Shown: positions 27,642-36,657, counted from the stretch's first letter. The stretch: 64,000 bases of DNA from Stenotrophomonas sp. UBA7346 (GCA_002471015.1 DKPB01000023.1:59341-123340); one strand, 5' to 3'. Notes: generated by a model not told the origin, from the sequence alone. Numbers and translations: made by a program.

Positions 27642-28395
27642 GGATGGCCTCCTGTACAAATGCCTCGCGTAACTGCAGGCGGCGTTTGAGGTAATCCGAG
27701 TAGGCCTGGCGGTAGGCGGCGGCATCGGCAAAGGCGGGTTCGCCCTGCAGCCAGCTGTCGGGAATTTCGGCGACGATGGCGTCGATGACTTCGTCAGTCA
27801 GCAGGGGCACCAGTGTCTTGTCGGCCTCGCCGATGGCGCTGGCAAATGGCAGCAGCACATGGTCACGGATCAGCACGAGGGGTTTGCCGCAGGCTTCGCC
27901 GGCATTTTCCCAATCGTGATGGAAATACAGTGCCGCACCGTGATCGATCAAGTAGAGCTGGCGGTGCCAGACCATCAGGTTGGGGTTGCGCGCAGTGCGG
28001 TCCACGTTGCTGGTGAAAGCGTCAAACCAGACGATGCGCGAGGCCAGTGCCGCGTCCGGTTGCATTGCCGCCGGGTCATAGTTGATCGCGCCCGGCAGGT
28101 AATCGCTGCCCAGGTTGGTGCCTTCGCTGGCACGGATCAGATCCTGGATTTCAGGATCCGGTTCAGTACGGGCGAACTCGCGGTCCAGTTCGACCAGGGC
28201 GATGTCGGGCATCGGCAGCCCAAGCACCTGCGCCAGGCGGCCGACCACCAACTCGGCGATCAGCGCCTTGGGCCCTTGGCCGGCGCCACGGAACTTGATG
28301 ACATACATGCCGTCGTCATCAGCCTCGATGACCGCTGGCAGCGAGCCACCCTCGCGCAGCGGGGTGATGTAGCGGGTAGCGTGGACCGTTCTCAA
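27619..28395 (-). CDS. HipA-like kinase (HipA_2 family)
   Basis: About 258 residues. The fold resembles the kinase lobe of HipA toxins but lacks the HipA N-terminal subdomain. GMYVIKFRGAGQGPKALIAE carries the ATP-site lysine and P-loop-like turn. WFDAFTSNVDRTARNPN is the catalytic loop (Asp and Asn), and LYLIDHGAAL is the metal-binding Asp segment. Homology to HipA suggests Ser/Thr protein phosphorylation. No HipB-type antitoxin gene lies next to it; instead a DUF3037 gene overlaps its 3' end. The start is uncertain: a TTG at 28395 (MRTVHATRYITPLREGG) fits the conserved N terminus, but no good ribosome site is seen. Confidence 0.8.
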   Translation of the reverse strand: MRTVHATRYITPLREGGSLPAVIEADDDGMYVIKFRGAGQGPKALIAELVVGRLAQVLGLPMPDIALVELDREFARTEPDPEIQDLIRASEGTNLGSDYLPGAINYDPAAMQPDAALASRIVWFDAFTSNVDRTARNPNLMVWHRQLYLIDHGAALYFHHDWENAGEACGKPLVLIRDHVLLPFASAIGEADKTLVPLLTDEVIDAIVAEIPDSWLQGEPAFADAAAYRQAYSDYLKRRLQLREAFVQEAIRAHAAHL

Positions 28396-28707
28396 GCGTA
28401 TGGACCGGCAGGACAGGGGCCGCCAGCCTAACCCAAAAGGGCCCGGGGGCGTGTGGCATCCCGCATCTTGGTGGATACAGTTGCGGCACCATGCCTCCTG
28501 ACACATGCACCGCGCTGCAGGCATACGCAGAATCGGTGGGTATGGCAGGCGGGGCGCGCGTCAGAGGCAGGCGGGCGTATCCCACCATTCACGCTGTCAT
28601 GCAGGGCAGCCGTGTATTTGTGCGGCACAGATGTCCGGCATGAACGATGGCGCAGTGCCAGAGTGCCGGAGTTCCGCGGGCGCTTGGGCCGAAGACAGGT
28701 TCGTTCG

Positions 28708-30696
28708 ATGGAAGATGCGGTTCTTTCAAGGTATGCAATCGCCTTCCGCGATTCGGCAGTTGCCGTCGCGGTGATCGACAGCGCAAGCAGGAACCTGCTG
28801 TACTCCAACGACGCATTCCTGCTGTTTTTCAAGAGCCTGCAGATTGTTGCCGGCAGGAACGTATTTGCCGAAGTCGCTGCGTTGTCCAACGCGATGGACA
28901 ACGCTACGGTTGCTGGAATGATGGTCGCGCATGACTGCCCCCATACCAATGCCCGCTACGAGTTTTCTCCGTTGCTGCAGGCAGGCGCGCCCGCGACCTG
29001 GTTGCACTGCATGGTCACGCCGCTGGCGGGTCCGCTGCTGGACTTGACGGGGCAGGCATCGTCGGATGCGCCGGCGGAGGTCCTGCTCAATGAAGGCTAC
29101 CGCCGCATCCTGGACAATTTTCCGCACAATGTCTGGCTGTGCACGGTGAAGGGGGAACTGTTCTGGACCAACCGTACGTCCAACCTGTTCACCTATGGTC
29201 AGCCGGAATTCCATGATGCGGACAATACCCGCTACATCGCCAAGATCCATCCGGATGACCTGACCGGCGCTGGTGTGGCGTTGGCCAAGGCAATGAGCTT
29301 GGGACGGATGGATACGCCGCATCGGTATCGTCTGCGCGACCATGGTGGCATCTACCATTGGTTCCAATTCTCGATGGCACCGGTGCGTGATGCGTTGGGC
29401 GCGACCCTGTACTGGGTGGGTACCAGCATCAATATCCAGGCGTTCCACGATGCCGAGATGGGTGCCAACGCCCGCATCGAGCAGCTGCGTCAGCGCAGCA
29501 TCGCCCACGAGCAGCGTGCGCTTGAGTCACAGCGCCTGCAGGCGCAGCAGCACAAGATGGAGCTGGTCTCGCACCTTGCCGGCGGCGTGGCCCATGACCT
29601 GAACAACCTGCTGCACGTGATGGGCATCAATATCGAACTGATGCAGGCCCAGCCGCAGCAACCGGCCCTGCTGCCCTATCTGCGGGTGCTGGATGGTTGC
29701 CTGAAGAAGGCAGGGCGCCTGTCCACGCAGCTGGCCGGGTTCAGTGGGCGCCTGCCGCAGAACGCGGTGGCGCTTGAGCCGCAGGCGCTGGTTGACGACA
29801 TCCACGACCTGCTGGCCAAGGCAGTGGGTGCGGAGGTGAGCTTCCAGTTGCAGATGGAGCCGGGCCTGCAACCATTGTTTGCCGACAAATCCTATCTGGA
29901 GAACGCGCTGATCAATCTGGCCATCAATGCGCGTGATGCCATGGCCGGGCGCGGTAGCATGGCGTTGCGGGTGGCGCCACGCTCGCGACAGGACCAGAAC
30001 GGCCACCTTGCCGAGTATGTGATGTTCGAAGTGGAAGACTCCGGTGCGGGCATGGCGCCCGAGTTGCAGGCACGAGTGTTCGATCCTTTTTTCAGCACCA
30101 AGGGCAGCGGCAAGGGCAATGGCCTGGGCCTGACCATGGTCAAGACGTTCGTGGAGAACTCTGGCGGCCACGTCAGCATCGAGTCGACACCGGGTGTGGG
30201 CACGCGGGTGGCGATGTATCTGCCGGTTTCGGTGGTTCCGGTCGATGATGCGATGGATGTGAATGCTGCCATCGTGATGGGTAGCGGACGGATACTGCTG
30301 GTCGAGGACGATGATTCGGTGCGTGATGCCATGAACCGCATCCTCAACCAGCTCGGCTACGACACCATCCCCTCCTTCAGCTCGGACCACGCAGTGACCT
30401 TGTTGCAGGGAGGGATGAAACCGGACCTGATCATTTCCGACATCCGCATGCCCGGGCGGCTCAACGTGCATGACCTGATAGCGGCCGTGGAGGCGGGCAG
30501 CCGCACTCCCATCATTTTTGCAACCGGCTACAGCGCGGATGTGGTGATCCGCGAGGGCCTGGTCAACGACAGGTATCCGGTGCTGTTCAAACCGTTCTCG
30601 GCGGCGGAGATATCGGCCCGCATACAGAGCGCGCTGGGCGGTCATGCGCAGGCCGCCAACGCGGAAGCGCCAGCGGCTGCGCCACAGGCCGGGTGA
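28708..30696 (+). CDS. PAS-domain hybrid sensor histidine kinase/response regulator
   Basis: About 662 residues, with no transmembrane segment, so probably a cytosolic sensor. In order it has a PAS-like N-terminal domain (DSAVAVAVIDSASRNLLYSN), a second PAS plus PAC (residues about 130-250, NLFTYGQPEF, HPDDLTG, GGIYHWFQFSMAPV), HisKA with the phospho-His in LAGGVAHDLNNLLHV, and HATPase with N box INLAINARDAM, DSGAGMAPELQ and the G box FSTKGSGKGNGLGLTMVKTF. A receiver domain follows (ILLVEDDDSVRDAM, phospho-Asp in IISDIRMPG, Lys in LFKPFS). There is no DNA-binding output domain, so it must signal to another protein. The start at 28708 is tentative; 28396-28707 shows no other gene. Confidence 0.9.
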   Translation: MEDAVLSRYAIAFRDSAVAVAVIDSASRNLLYSNDAFLLFFKSLQIVAGRNVFAEVAALSNAMDNATVAGMMVAHDCPHTNARYEFSPLLQAGAPATWLHCMVTPLAGPLLDLTGQASSDAPAEVLLNEGYRRILDNFPHNVWLCTVKGELFWTNRTSNLFTYGQPEFHDADNTRYIAKIHPDDLTGAGVALAKAMSLGRMDTPHRYRLRDHGGIYHWFQFSMAPVRDALGATLYWVGTSINIQAFHDAEMGANARIEQLRQRSIAHEQRALESQRLQAQQHKMELVSHLAGGVAHDLNNLLHVMGINIELMQAQPQQPALLPYLRVLDGCLKKAGRLSTQLAGFSGRLPQNAVALEPQALVDDIHDLLAKAVGAEVSFQLQMEPGLQPLFADKSYLENALINLAINARDAMAGRGSMALRVAPRSRQDQNGHLAEYVMFEVEDSGAGMAPELQARVFDPFFSTKGSGKGNGLGLTMVKTFVENSGGHVSIESTPGVGTRVAMYLPVSVVPVDDAMDVNAAIVMGSGRILLVEDDDSVRDAMNRILNQLGYDTIPSFSSDHAVTLLQGGMKPDLIISDIRMPGRLNVHDLIAAVEAGSRTPIIFATGYSADVVIREGLVNDRYPVLFKPFSAAEISARIQSALGGHAQAANAEAPAAAPQAG

Positions 30697-30697
30697 A

Positions 30698-31669
30698 TCA
30701 GCCGCTGTTGTTGCTGCCGCTGCCGCGCAGTTTTTCCCGCGCGGTGTTCCACCAGCCCTGCAGCATGCCCTTGCCTTGTTCGCCTACCTGATCCAGCCTG
30801 CCGCTTTGCTGGTCGACAAATCCGATCAGGCTGCGCACGCCCTGCGGGCCATGCACGCGGGCTTCGCGCCAGATGATCATCGCGAACACACGGGCGGTCC
30901 ATAGCGAGGAGTCGACGTCGCCGGTATCGGCCTCGATCTCTGCAATCATCTGCTGCAGGTAGGTGCGCACCTCGGGGGGGACCTGCGGATTGTTGGACAG
31001 CCCCTTGAGCGCCACCAGCCCCTGGCGCACGTCGCCTTGCTGGATTGCCAGGCCCGCCTTGCCCAGGTCGCCAAGCCAGGGCTGTTGCAGGATCAGGGCA
31101 ATCGCGTCGATATGAACCTGGGCGCGCGCGGCGTCCTTGTCGGACAGGGCGGCATAGCCAAGCACGGCATGGATCACCAGCGCCTGGGTCAGAGCCTGTT
31201 CGGCATCGGCGGCATTGCCGGTTGTCGGGCCAAAGATGGCCAGTTGGCTCTGTTCGTGTGCCAGTTGTGGCCACTCCAGGCGTTGGAAGGCGACCGCACG
31301 CAGTGCCGCGCTCGGCTGTTTGAGGTCGCTGCAGGCGGGCAGGGTATCGACGATGTCGGCCTCGGCGATGGCCAAGGTGCCGCGATTGGCGGTCAAGGCG
31401 CTGTACCCAAGCAGCGCATGGACGAGGCATTCGGTTTCCGGTGTGAAAGGAGGGGGCGGCTCCGCCTCGGCCCATTGACTGCCGGCAGCCCAGGCCGCGT
31501 AGGCGGCAGGCAGCCCCTTCTCGGAGAGTTGCCGATATCGCTTATAGGTGAAACTGTCGTGCAGCGCCGCAAGTTGCTGTTGTTCGGTTTTTTCGCCGCA
31601 GCCGGCCAACAGCAGGCAGGCTGCCAGGCAGGCGAAGACGCGGGCGCGGACAGGATGGGGCGTGGGCAT
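30698..31669 (-). CDS. Hypothetical lipoprotein, 323 aa
   Basis: Family not recognised. The start at 31669 gives a clean type II signal peptide (VRARVFACLAACLLLAGC), with the lipobox Cys near residue 24, so the mature protein is membrane-anchored. The rest is helical and alanine-rich, with helix-turn-helix pairs that resemble TPR or Sel1-like solenoids (LGYSALTANRGTLAIAEADI, QALVIHAVLGYAALSDKDAA). A conserved-looking C-terminal region (RVFAMIIWREARVHGPQGVR) and a Ser/Gly/Asn tail follow. It converges one base from the end of the hybrid kinase gene and is divergent from the DUF1615 lipoprotein. Confidence 0.75.
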   Translation of the reverse strand: MPTPHPVRARVFACLAACLLLAGCGEKTEQQQLAALHDSFTYKRYRQLSEKGLPAAYAAWAAGSQWAEAEPPPPFTPETECLVHALLGYSALTANRGTLAIAEADIVDTLPACSDLKQPSAALRAVAFQRLEWPQLAHEQSQLAIFGPTTGNAADAEQALTQALVIHAVLGYAALSDKDAARAQVHIDAIALILQQPWLGDLGKAGLAIQQGDVRQGLVALKGLSNNPQVPPEVRTYLQQMIAEIEADTGDVDSSLWTARVFAMIIWREARVHGPQGVRSLIGFVDQQSGRLDQVGEQGKGMLQGWWNTAREKLRGSGSNNSG

Positions 31670-31794
31670 TCCGTTGCAGCTCCAGGGTGTCGTTGTCGCA
31701 GTGTGCCATGGGGGCGCGTGAATCGTACGGTGCTTCGCTGTTGGCGAGTGCTGCGGTAGGGTTTGCCATGGAAAAGTACCTGAGGAACCTTGCA

Positions 31795-32904
31795 ATGCTG
31801 GCAAACACGCACGTCGGAGGGAGGTGCCGTGGTTGGGTGGCAGCGGTGGTTTTGCTGACGCTGGCCGGTTGCAGCACGGTGCCAGCGCCGCCGCCAGGCC
31901 CTTCGGCCGATGTCGTGCGCGCGGATATCCAGCGACGGATTCCCGCTGCCACCATCGACCGTAGTGGTTGGGCGGCCGACATCCAGGCTGCGTTTTCCGC
32001 CCAGCGGGTGACGCCCAATCCCGAGAACATCTGCGCGGTGCTGGCGATCATCGAGCAGGAGTCCGGTTACCGTGCCAATCCGGAGGTACCCAACCTGCCG
32101 CAGGTGGCGCGCGGCGAAATCGACCGGCGTGCGGCTGCGTTGCACCTGCCGCGACTGCTGGTGGATGCAGGCTTGAAGATCAATGCCAGCGACGGCCGCA
32201 GCTATGCCGAGCATCTGGCGCGTGTACGTACCGAGCGCGATCTCAGTCGTCTGTATGAGGAGATCATCGGCCGGGTGCCACTGGGGCAGCGACTGTTCGC
32301 CGGCAAGAATCCCGTACAGACAGGTGGGGCGATGCAGGTGGGCATCGCTTTCGCGCAGGCGCATGCGGACGGCTACCCGTATCCGCTGGAAACCGGCATC
32401 CGTGACGAGGTGTTCAGCCGTCGCGGTGGTCTGTACTTCGGCATCCTGCACCTGCTGGGTTACCAGACGCCCTATACCCAGAAGGTGCACCGCTTTGCCG
32501 ACTACAACGCCGGCTGGTATGCCAGCCGCAACGCGGCGTTCCAGAATGCGGTGGCGGTGGCCACTGGCAACACACTGGCGTTGGACGGAGATGTGCTGGC
32601 GCCGGGAGCGTCCTTGGACAAGCCGGGGCAGACCGAGCGCGCCCTGCGCGAGCTGGGGCCGCAACTGGACATGGACGATGCGCAACTGCGTCGCGCCCTG
32701 CAGCAGGCCGACCAGTTGAGCTTCAGCGACAGCGCACTGCATGCGCAGGTATTCGCGTTGGCCGATGCACGGGCGGGCAAAGCGTTACCGCGCGCTCTGA
32801 TCCCCGGTATCCGCCTGGACAGCCCCAAGATCACTCGTGAGCTCACCACCGAGTGGTTTGCCAACCGCGTGGATGGGCGCTACCGGCAGTGCCTGCAGCG
32901 TTAG
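31795..32904 (+). CDS. DUF1615 lipoprotein
   Basis: A 369-residue lipoprotein of the DUF1615 family. GAGGAA precedes the ATG at 31795; an ATG at 31768 is an alternative. The signal peptide ends in the lipobox LTLAGC, followed by a Pro-rich linker (STVPAPPPGP). ICAVLAIIEQESGYRANP and GAMQVGIAFAQAHA resemble the lysozyme-like fold of soluble lytic transglycosylases, including a Glu in the expected catalytic helix. A peptidoglycan-related role is therefore possible, but this is inference. FADYNAGWYASRNAAFQNAV is also conserved in the family as I recall it. It is divergent from the unknown lipoprotein gene. Confidence 0.85.
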   Translation: MLANTHVGGRCRGWVAAVVLLTLAGCSTVPAPPPGPSADVVRADIQRRIPAATIDRSGWAADIQAAFSAQRVTPNPENICAVLAIIEQESGYRANPEVPNLPQVARGEIDRRAAALHLPRLLVDAGLKINASDGRSYAEHLARVRTERDLSRLYEEIIGRVPLGQRLFAGKNPVQTGGAMQVGIAFAQAHADGYPYPLETGIRDEVFSRRGGLYFGILHLLGYQTPYTQKVHRFADYNAGWYASRNAAFQNAVAVATGNTLALDGDVLAPGASLDKPGQTERALRELGPQLDMDDAQLRRALQQADQLSFSDSALHAQVFALADARAGKALPRALIPGIRLDSPKITRELTTEWFANRVDGRYRQCLQR

Positions 32905-32941
32905 CTGGATCCTGGAGACGCCGGGTGAGCGCCGGATGCGG

Positions 32942-33634
32942 TCAGGTCTTGGCGGTCTGGCGCGCCAGGGCGCGCGAGCCGGTGATGATCATGCGGATCA
33001 TCTGTGCCATCTGCTCGATCAGTTCCGGGTCCTTCTCGGCCGGCAGATCCATGGCGGTGCCACCCATGGCGAAAACCAGCCGGGTGATGGCCTTGGCGGC
33101 CAGCGCCGGTTCGTGCAGGCGCGCGCCATCCAGTGCGGCCAGCCGTACAAGATCACCCTTCAATTCTTCTTCGAAATAACCCAGTTCGCGGTCCACCGCC
33201 TGCTTGAAGGCATCCGAGCCGGCCGTGCCCTCGCGCAGCAGCACGTGCATCAAGCGGTCGTCGGCGCGCAGCTGTTCCATGAAGGTTTCCACCGACAGGC
33301 GGATCACGCCGCGGTTGCTGTCGGCGGCGCGCAGACGGGCCTGGCCGATGATGGTACGCAGCGAGCGCCCAGCCAGGTCGATCAACGCCACCGTCAGTTC
33401 GTCCATGTCGCGGAACTGGCGGTAGAAGGAATTGGGCGCGATGCCAGCTTCGCGCGCGACTTCGCGCAGGCTCAGGGTGGACACGCTGCGGTGCGGTCCC
33501 ACCAGCGCCAACGCGGCGGCCAGCAGGTCGTCGCGCGAGATGCTGGCCTTGCGCGCCGGGTGCAGGTCGTCGTGTGCGGGCAGGGGCTGTTCGCGTGAAG
33601 TCATGGGCTCAGGCCGGTCAGGTGCGTGAATCAT
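32942..33634 (-). CDS. TetR-family repressor, FabR/DesT-like
   Basis: A 230-residue TetR regulator. The helix-turn-helix is SLREVAREAGIAPNSFYRQFRDMDEL, and the preceding ISRDDLLAAALALVGPHRSV and LSLREVAREAGI are close to FabR and to Pseudomonas DesT, which sense acyl-CoA pools and repress desaturase genes. The neighbourhood matches DesT exactly: a reductase and a desaturase gene diverge from it. The start at 33634 or 33604 (MTSREQ) cannot be decided; neither has a well-spaced ribosome site. The shared intergenic region carries strong palindromes. It is expected to repress both itself and the divergent pair when saturated acyl-CoA is low. Confidence 0.88.
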   Translation of the reverse strand: MIHAPDRPEPMTSREQPLPAHDDLHPARKASISRDDLLAAALALVGPHRSVSTLSLREVAREAGIAPNSFYRQFRDMDELTVALIDLAGRSLRTIIGQARLRAADSNRGVIRLSVETFMEQLRADDRLMHVLLREGTAGSDAFKQAVDRELGYFEEELKGDLVRLAALDGARLHEPALAAKAITRLVFAMGGTAMDLPAEKDPELIEQMAQMIRMIITGSRALARQTAKT

Positions 33635-33650
33635 AGCCTGACTAGCGAAT

Positions 33651-33674
33651 ATACAAGTGTATACACGCGTGTAT
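33651..33674. promoter_or_regulatory. Overlapping palindromic operators of the desaturase locus
   Basis: Two overlapping palindromes lie between the TetR gene and the reductase gene: ATACAAGTGTAT (33651-33662, ATACA-N2-TGTAT) and the perfect 14-bp ATACACGCGTGTAT (33661-33674). They sit 17 and 22 bp from the two starts, where binding would block both promoters. The half-site TACAC/GTGTA recurs in both. Confidence 0.75.
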
Positions 33675-33695
33675 GTGCGGCCGTATAGTTGCGTC

Positions 33696-34751
33696 ATGAG
33701 TGCTGTCTACCGCAATGCAACGCCGCCGTTGATCCCCTGGTTCAAGGAAGGCTTCTTCGATTTCTGGTCCACCCGGGTGCATCCGCTATGGACCCTGCGC
33801 CGTCCGCTGGTGCGGCTGGTCGCGCGTAGCCCGGCCAGTGCCGATGCCGTGACGCTGCAGCTGCAGCCCAATCGGCATTTCGGCGGCATGCGCGCCGGGC
33901 AGCACCTGAATCTCGGGGTGGAGGTCGATGGCCGCCTGTGCACGCGCAGCTATAGCCCCACCGTGCTGGACAACGGCCATTTGGCAATCACCGTCAAAGC
34001 CATCCCGGGCGGCAAGGTCAGCCAGCATCTGGCACGGTCTGCCGTTGTCGGTGAGGTGTTCAGCATCGGAGCCGCGTTTGGTGGGATGACCCTGGCCCCG
34101 ACACCCCAGCGATTGTTGCTGCTGGCCGCAGGCAGCGGCATCACCCCGATGCGTGCGCTGCTGAGGCAGCTGGATGCGCAGCCCCTGGCGGCGCCCGTCG
34201 ACCTCGTCTACTGGGCGCGGCGGCGGGAGGAATTGTGTTTCCTGGACGAGCTGCAGGCCATGGCGGCGCGCCAGTCCGGTTTCCATCTGCACCTGGCGCT
34301 GACCCGCGAGGCGGCCTCTGCAGCGCGTGTGGATGGGTTTGATTTCTCCTCCTTCGACCAGCTGGCGATGGCGCGGGTGCTGGCCTGTGGCCCGGCCGGC
34401 TTTGTCGAAGCGGCACGTTCACGGCTGGCGCCGCAGGTGGCCTGCTTTGAAGGGGAAGCCTTCAGTCTGCCTGCGTTGCCGGAAGTGGAGCAGGGCAGCG
34501 TGCAGGTGGAGTTGCTGCGCAGTGGCCGTCGCCTGAGCATTGCCCGTGGCACATCGCTGCTGGCGGCACTGGAGGCGGAGGGGCTGCAGCCGGCCAGTGG
34601 CTGCCGCATGGGCCTGTGCAATACCTGCGTTTGTACCAAGGTGTCGGGTATCACCCGCCACACGCTCACCGGTGAGCATGCCAGTGAGCCCTCAACCCCG
34701 CTCAAGCTGTGCGTCAACAGCGCCAGTACCGATCTGACCCTGGAGCTGTAA
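33696..34751 (+). CDS. Ferredoxin reductase partner of fatty-acid desaturase (DesC-like)
   Basis: A 351-residue flavin and iron-sulfur reductase. In order: an FAD-binding barrel (LCTRSYSPT, PGGKVSQHLA), an NAD(P)-binding domain (LLLAAGSGITPMRALLRQL, ACGPAGFVEAA), and a C-terminal plant-type 2Fe-2S domain (SGCRMGLCNTCVC plus the distal LKLCVNSA Cys). It should pass electrons from NADPH to the desaturase encoded 2 bp downstream. The start at 33696 (MSAVYRNATPPLIPWFKEGF) is downstream of the operator palindromes; the frame continues upstream through them. Confidence 0.92.
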   Translation: MSAVYRNATPPLIPWFKEGFFDFWSTRVHPLWTLRRPLVRLVARSPASADAVTLQLQPNRHFGGMRAGQHLNLGVEVDGRLCTRSYSPTVLDNGHLAITVKAIPGGKVSQHLARSAVVGEVFSIGAAFGGMTLAPTPQRLLLLAAGSGITPMRALLRQLDAQPLAAPVDLVYWARRREELCFLDELQAMAARQSGFHLHLALTREAASAARVDGFDFSSFDQLAMARVLACGPAGFVEAARSRLAPQVACFEGEAFSLPALPEVEQGSVQVELLRSGRRLSIARGTSLLAALEAEGLQPASGCRMGLCNTCVCTKVSGITRHTLTGEHASEPSTPLKLCVNSASTDLTLEL

Positions 34752-34753
34752 CG

Positions 34754-35902
34754 ATGTCTTCCGTGCATAACCGTGTGCTGTCGCCGCAGGAACTGCAGGC
34801 CTTCGGCGATGAACTCGATGGCGTGCGCGCCCGTCACCAGGCCTTGCTGGGGGCAAGTGACGCCCGCTACATCCGCCGCATCGTCGCGGCGGTGCGCTGG
34901 ACCGGTGTGGCGGGGCGTGCGCTGCTGTTCCTGGGGGCCTTCGTGCACAGCCTGCTGGTGCCCGCGTGGATCGCTGGCGTGCTGTTGCTGGGCTTCTCCA
35001 AGATCCTGGAGAACATGGAGCTGGCGCACAACGTCATCCACGGCCAGTACGACTGGATGGGCGACCCGCATCTGCAGGGCAAGACCTACGAATGGGATAT
35101 TGCCGGCACCTCGGAGAACTGGCGCAAGACCCACAACTTCCGCCACCACACCTATACCAATGTGCGCGGGCTGGACGACGACATCGGCTACGGCCTGCTG
35201 CGCATTTTCCCGGAGCAGCGCTGGCACCCGTACTTCCTGGCCCAGCCGTTCATCGCGGTGGTATTCGCGCTGCTGTTTGAATGGGGTATTGCCATACAGG
35301 ATCTGCGTGTGGGGCGGGTGCTCAGCGGCAAGATCACCCTGCGCCAGCTGTGGCGCCAAGCCAGGCCGGTACGGCGCAAGGCGTTGCAGCAGATCGGCAA
35401 GGACTATGTGTTCTTCCCGCTGCTGGCCGGGCCGTTCTTCCTGCCGGTGCTGCTGGGTAACTTTGCTGCCAACGTGATCCGCAACGTTTGGACGTATGTG
35501 GTGATCTTCTGCGGCCACTTCACCGCCGACGCCGAAACCTTTCCGAAGGATTGCGTGCGCAACGAGACCCGGGGTCATTGGTATATGCGCCAGCTGCGTG
35601 GTTCGTCCAACCTCACCGGCGGCAGGTGGATGGACGTGATGACCGGTAATCTCAGCCATCAGATCGAACACCATTTCTACCCGGACATTCCCGCCAACCG
35701 CTATGCAGCCATGGCGGTGGAAGTGAAGGAAATCTGCCGCCGTTACGGGCAGCACTACAACACGGGCTCGATGCCGAAACAGTTTGGCCAGGTGATGTGG
35801 CGCATCCTGCGGCATGCGTTCCCGAGCAAGCCTGCGCCGCAGCGGCCGTTGGTGTCGGTATCGGCGGCAGAACCGTCGCAGCGTGCCCTGGCTGCCGATT
35901 GA
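34754..35902 (+). CDS. Membrane fatty-acid desaturase (DesB-like)
   Basis: A 382-residue di-iron integral membrane desaturase. The three histidine boxes are HNVIHGQYDW (HxxxH), HNFRHHTYTN (HxxHH) and HQIEHHFYPD (HxxHH). Hydrophobic helices lie around residues 50-95 and 165-245. It would insert a double bond in acyl-CoA or acyl-lipid chains aerobically, helping membrane fluidity. It is only 2 bp downstream of the reductase gene, so they form one operon, controlled by the divergent TetR gene. In the family the reductase and desaturase act as a pair. The start ATG at 34754 lies just after the reductase stop. Confidence 0.93.
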   Translation: MSSVHNRVLSPQELQAFGDELDGVRARHQALLGASDARYIRRIVAAVRWTGVAGRALLFLGAFVHSLLVPAWIAGVLLLGFSKILENMELAHNVIHGQYDWMGDPHLQGKTYEWDIAGTSENWRKTHNFRHHTYTNVRGLDDDIGYGLLRIFPEQRWHPYFLAQPFIAVVFALLFEWGIAIQDLRVGRVLSGKITLRQLWRQARPVRRKALQQIGKDYVFFPLLAGPFFLPVLLGNFAANVIRNVWTYVVIFCGHFTADAETFPKDCVRNETRGHWYMRQLRGSSNLTGGRWMDVMTGNLSHQIEHHFYPDIPANRYAAMAVEVKEICRRYGQHYNTGSMPKQFGQVMWRILRHAFPSKPAPQRPLVSVSAAEPSQRALAAD

Positions 35903-35909
35903 GTGTTGC

Positions 35910-35935
35910 CAACGCCGCCCTTGGGGGCGGCGTTG
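35910..35935 (+). terminator. Hairpin terminator after the desaturase operon
   Basis: CAACGCCGCCC-TTGG-GGGCGGCGTTG, a perfect 11-bp stem 7 bp after the desaturase stop, without a strong T run. Confidence 0.7.
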
Positions 35936-36024
35936 CTGCTTATGGGCTTTGTGCTTCTCTGCAGGTGAAGGCGAGGGGTGTCGGCTGGCTTGCTGCCTAC
36001 AGATGCAGACTAGGGGGGGCTGAG

Positions 36025-36528
36025 GTGCGGTGTGCAAGCGCGTTGGGGATGGTTCTCGCGCTGTGGCTGGGGACGGTGGCACTGCCGGCCAGGGCGGCAC
36101 AGCCCAAGGCCAGCTTTGTCTATGTCGACAAGTCCGAGCGCGAGATGTTCGTGTTCGCGGGCCGTGAACTGCTGCTGCACCATCGTGTCGCGCTGGGGTG
36201 CTCACCCGTGGGCCACAAGCAGCAGGAAGGTGACAAGCGCACGCCTGAGGGGCAGTACCTGCTGGATTGGAAGAACCCCAACAGCCGGTACTACCGCTCC
36301 ATTCATGTGTCCTATCCGGACACGGCAGATCGCCAGAGCGCGCGCAACCAGGGGGTATCGCCGGGCGGTGACATCATGATCCACGGGCAACCCAACGGTT
36401 CGCGGTTGCCGGCGGCACAATTGCAGGCAGTGGATTGGACAGACAGCTGCATTGCCCTGACCAACGCGCAGATGGATGCGCTGTGGAAAGTGGTTGATAC
36501 CCCGGTGCCGATTCTCATCGTGCCCTGA
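36025..36528 (+). CDS. L,D-transpeptidase (YkuD) family protein
   Basis: About 167 residues, exported. The GTG start at 36025 gives a signal peptide (GMVLALWLGTVALPARA, cut near AQP) and follows AGGGGGG. The YkuD fold shows FVYVDKSEREMFVFAG, PVGHKQQEGDKRTPEGQYLLDWKN, the catalytic His in MIHGQPNG and the catalytic Cys in TDSCIALTNAQMD. It should form or edit 3-3 peptidoglycan crosslinks or attach proteins to murein in the periplasm. It is a single-domain minimal form, with no LysM or binding domain. Confidence 0.9.
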   Translation: MRCASALGMVLALWLGTVALPARAAQPKASFVYVDKSEREMFVFAGRELLLHHRVALGCSPVGHKQQEGDKRTPEGQYLLDWKNPNSRYYRSIHVSYPDTADRQSARNQGVSPGGDIMIHGQPNGSRLPAAQLQAVDWTDSCIALTNAQMDALWKVVDTPVPILIVP

Positions 36529-36657
36529 ACCGGTTGGGCTTGGCGGAACTCTGTGCAATTATCGGCAACGCTCGATGCAATCAGCGAGCGGAGCGAATAG
36601 TTGTAAGCAACTGCGCCAGATCGCTGCTGATTATTCCTCCAGACCAGGAGAATACCG

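Noticed and set aside
27619..28395. Classical HipBA toxin-antitoxin module
   Set aside because: No HipB-type helix-turn-helix gene is adjacent, and the kinase lacks the HipA N-terminal part.
28453..28707. Extended N terminus of the hybrid histidine kinase
   Set aside because: The upstream codons look random (Arg- and Cys-rich, no domain). The PAS-like sequence begins just after the ATG at 28708.
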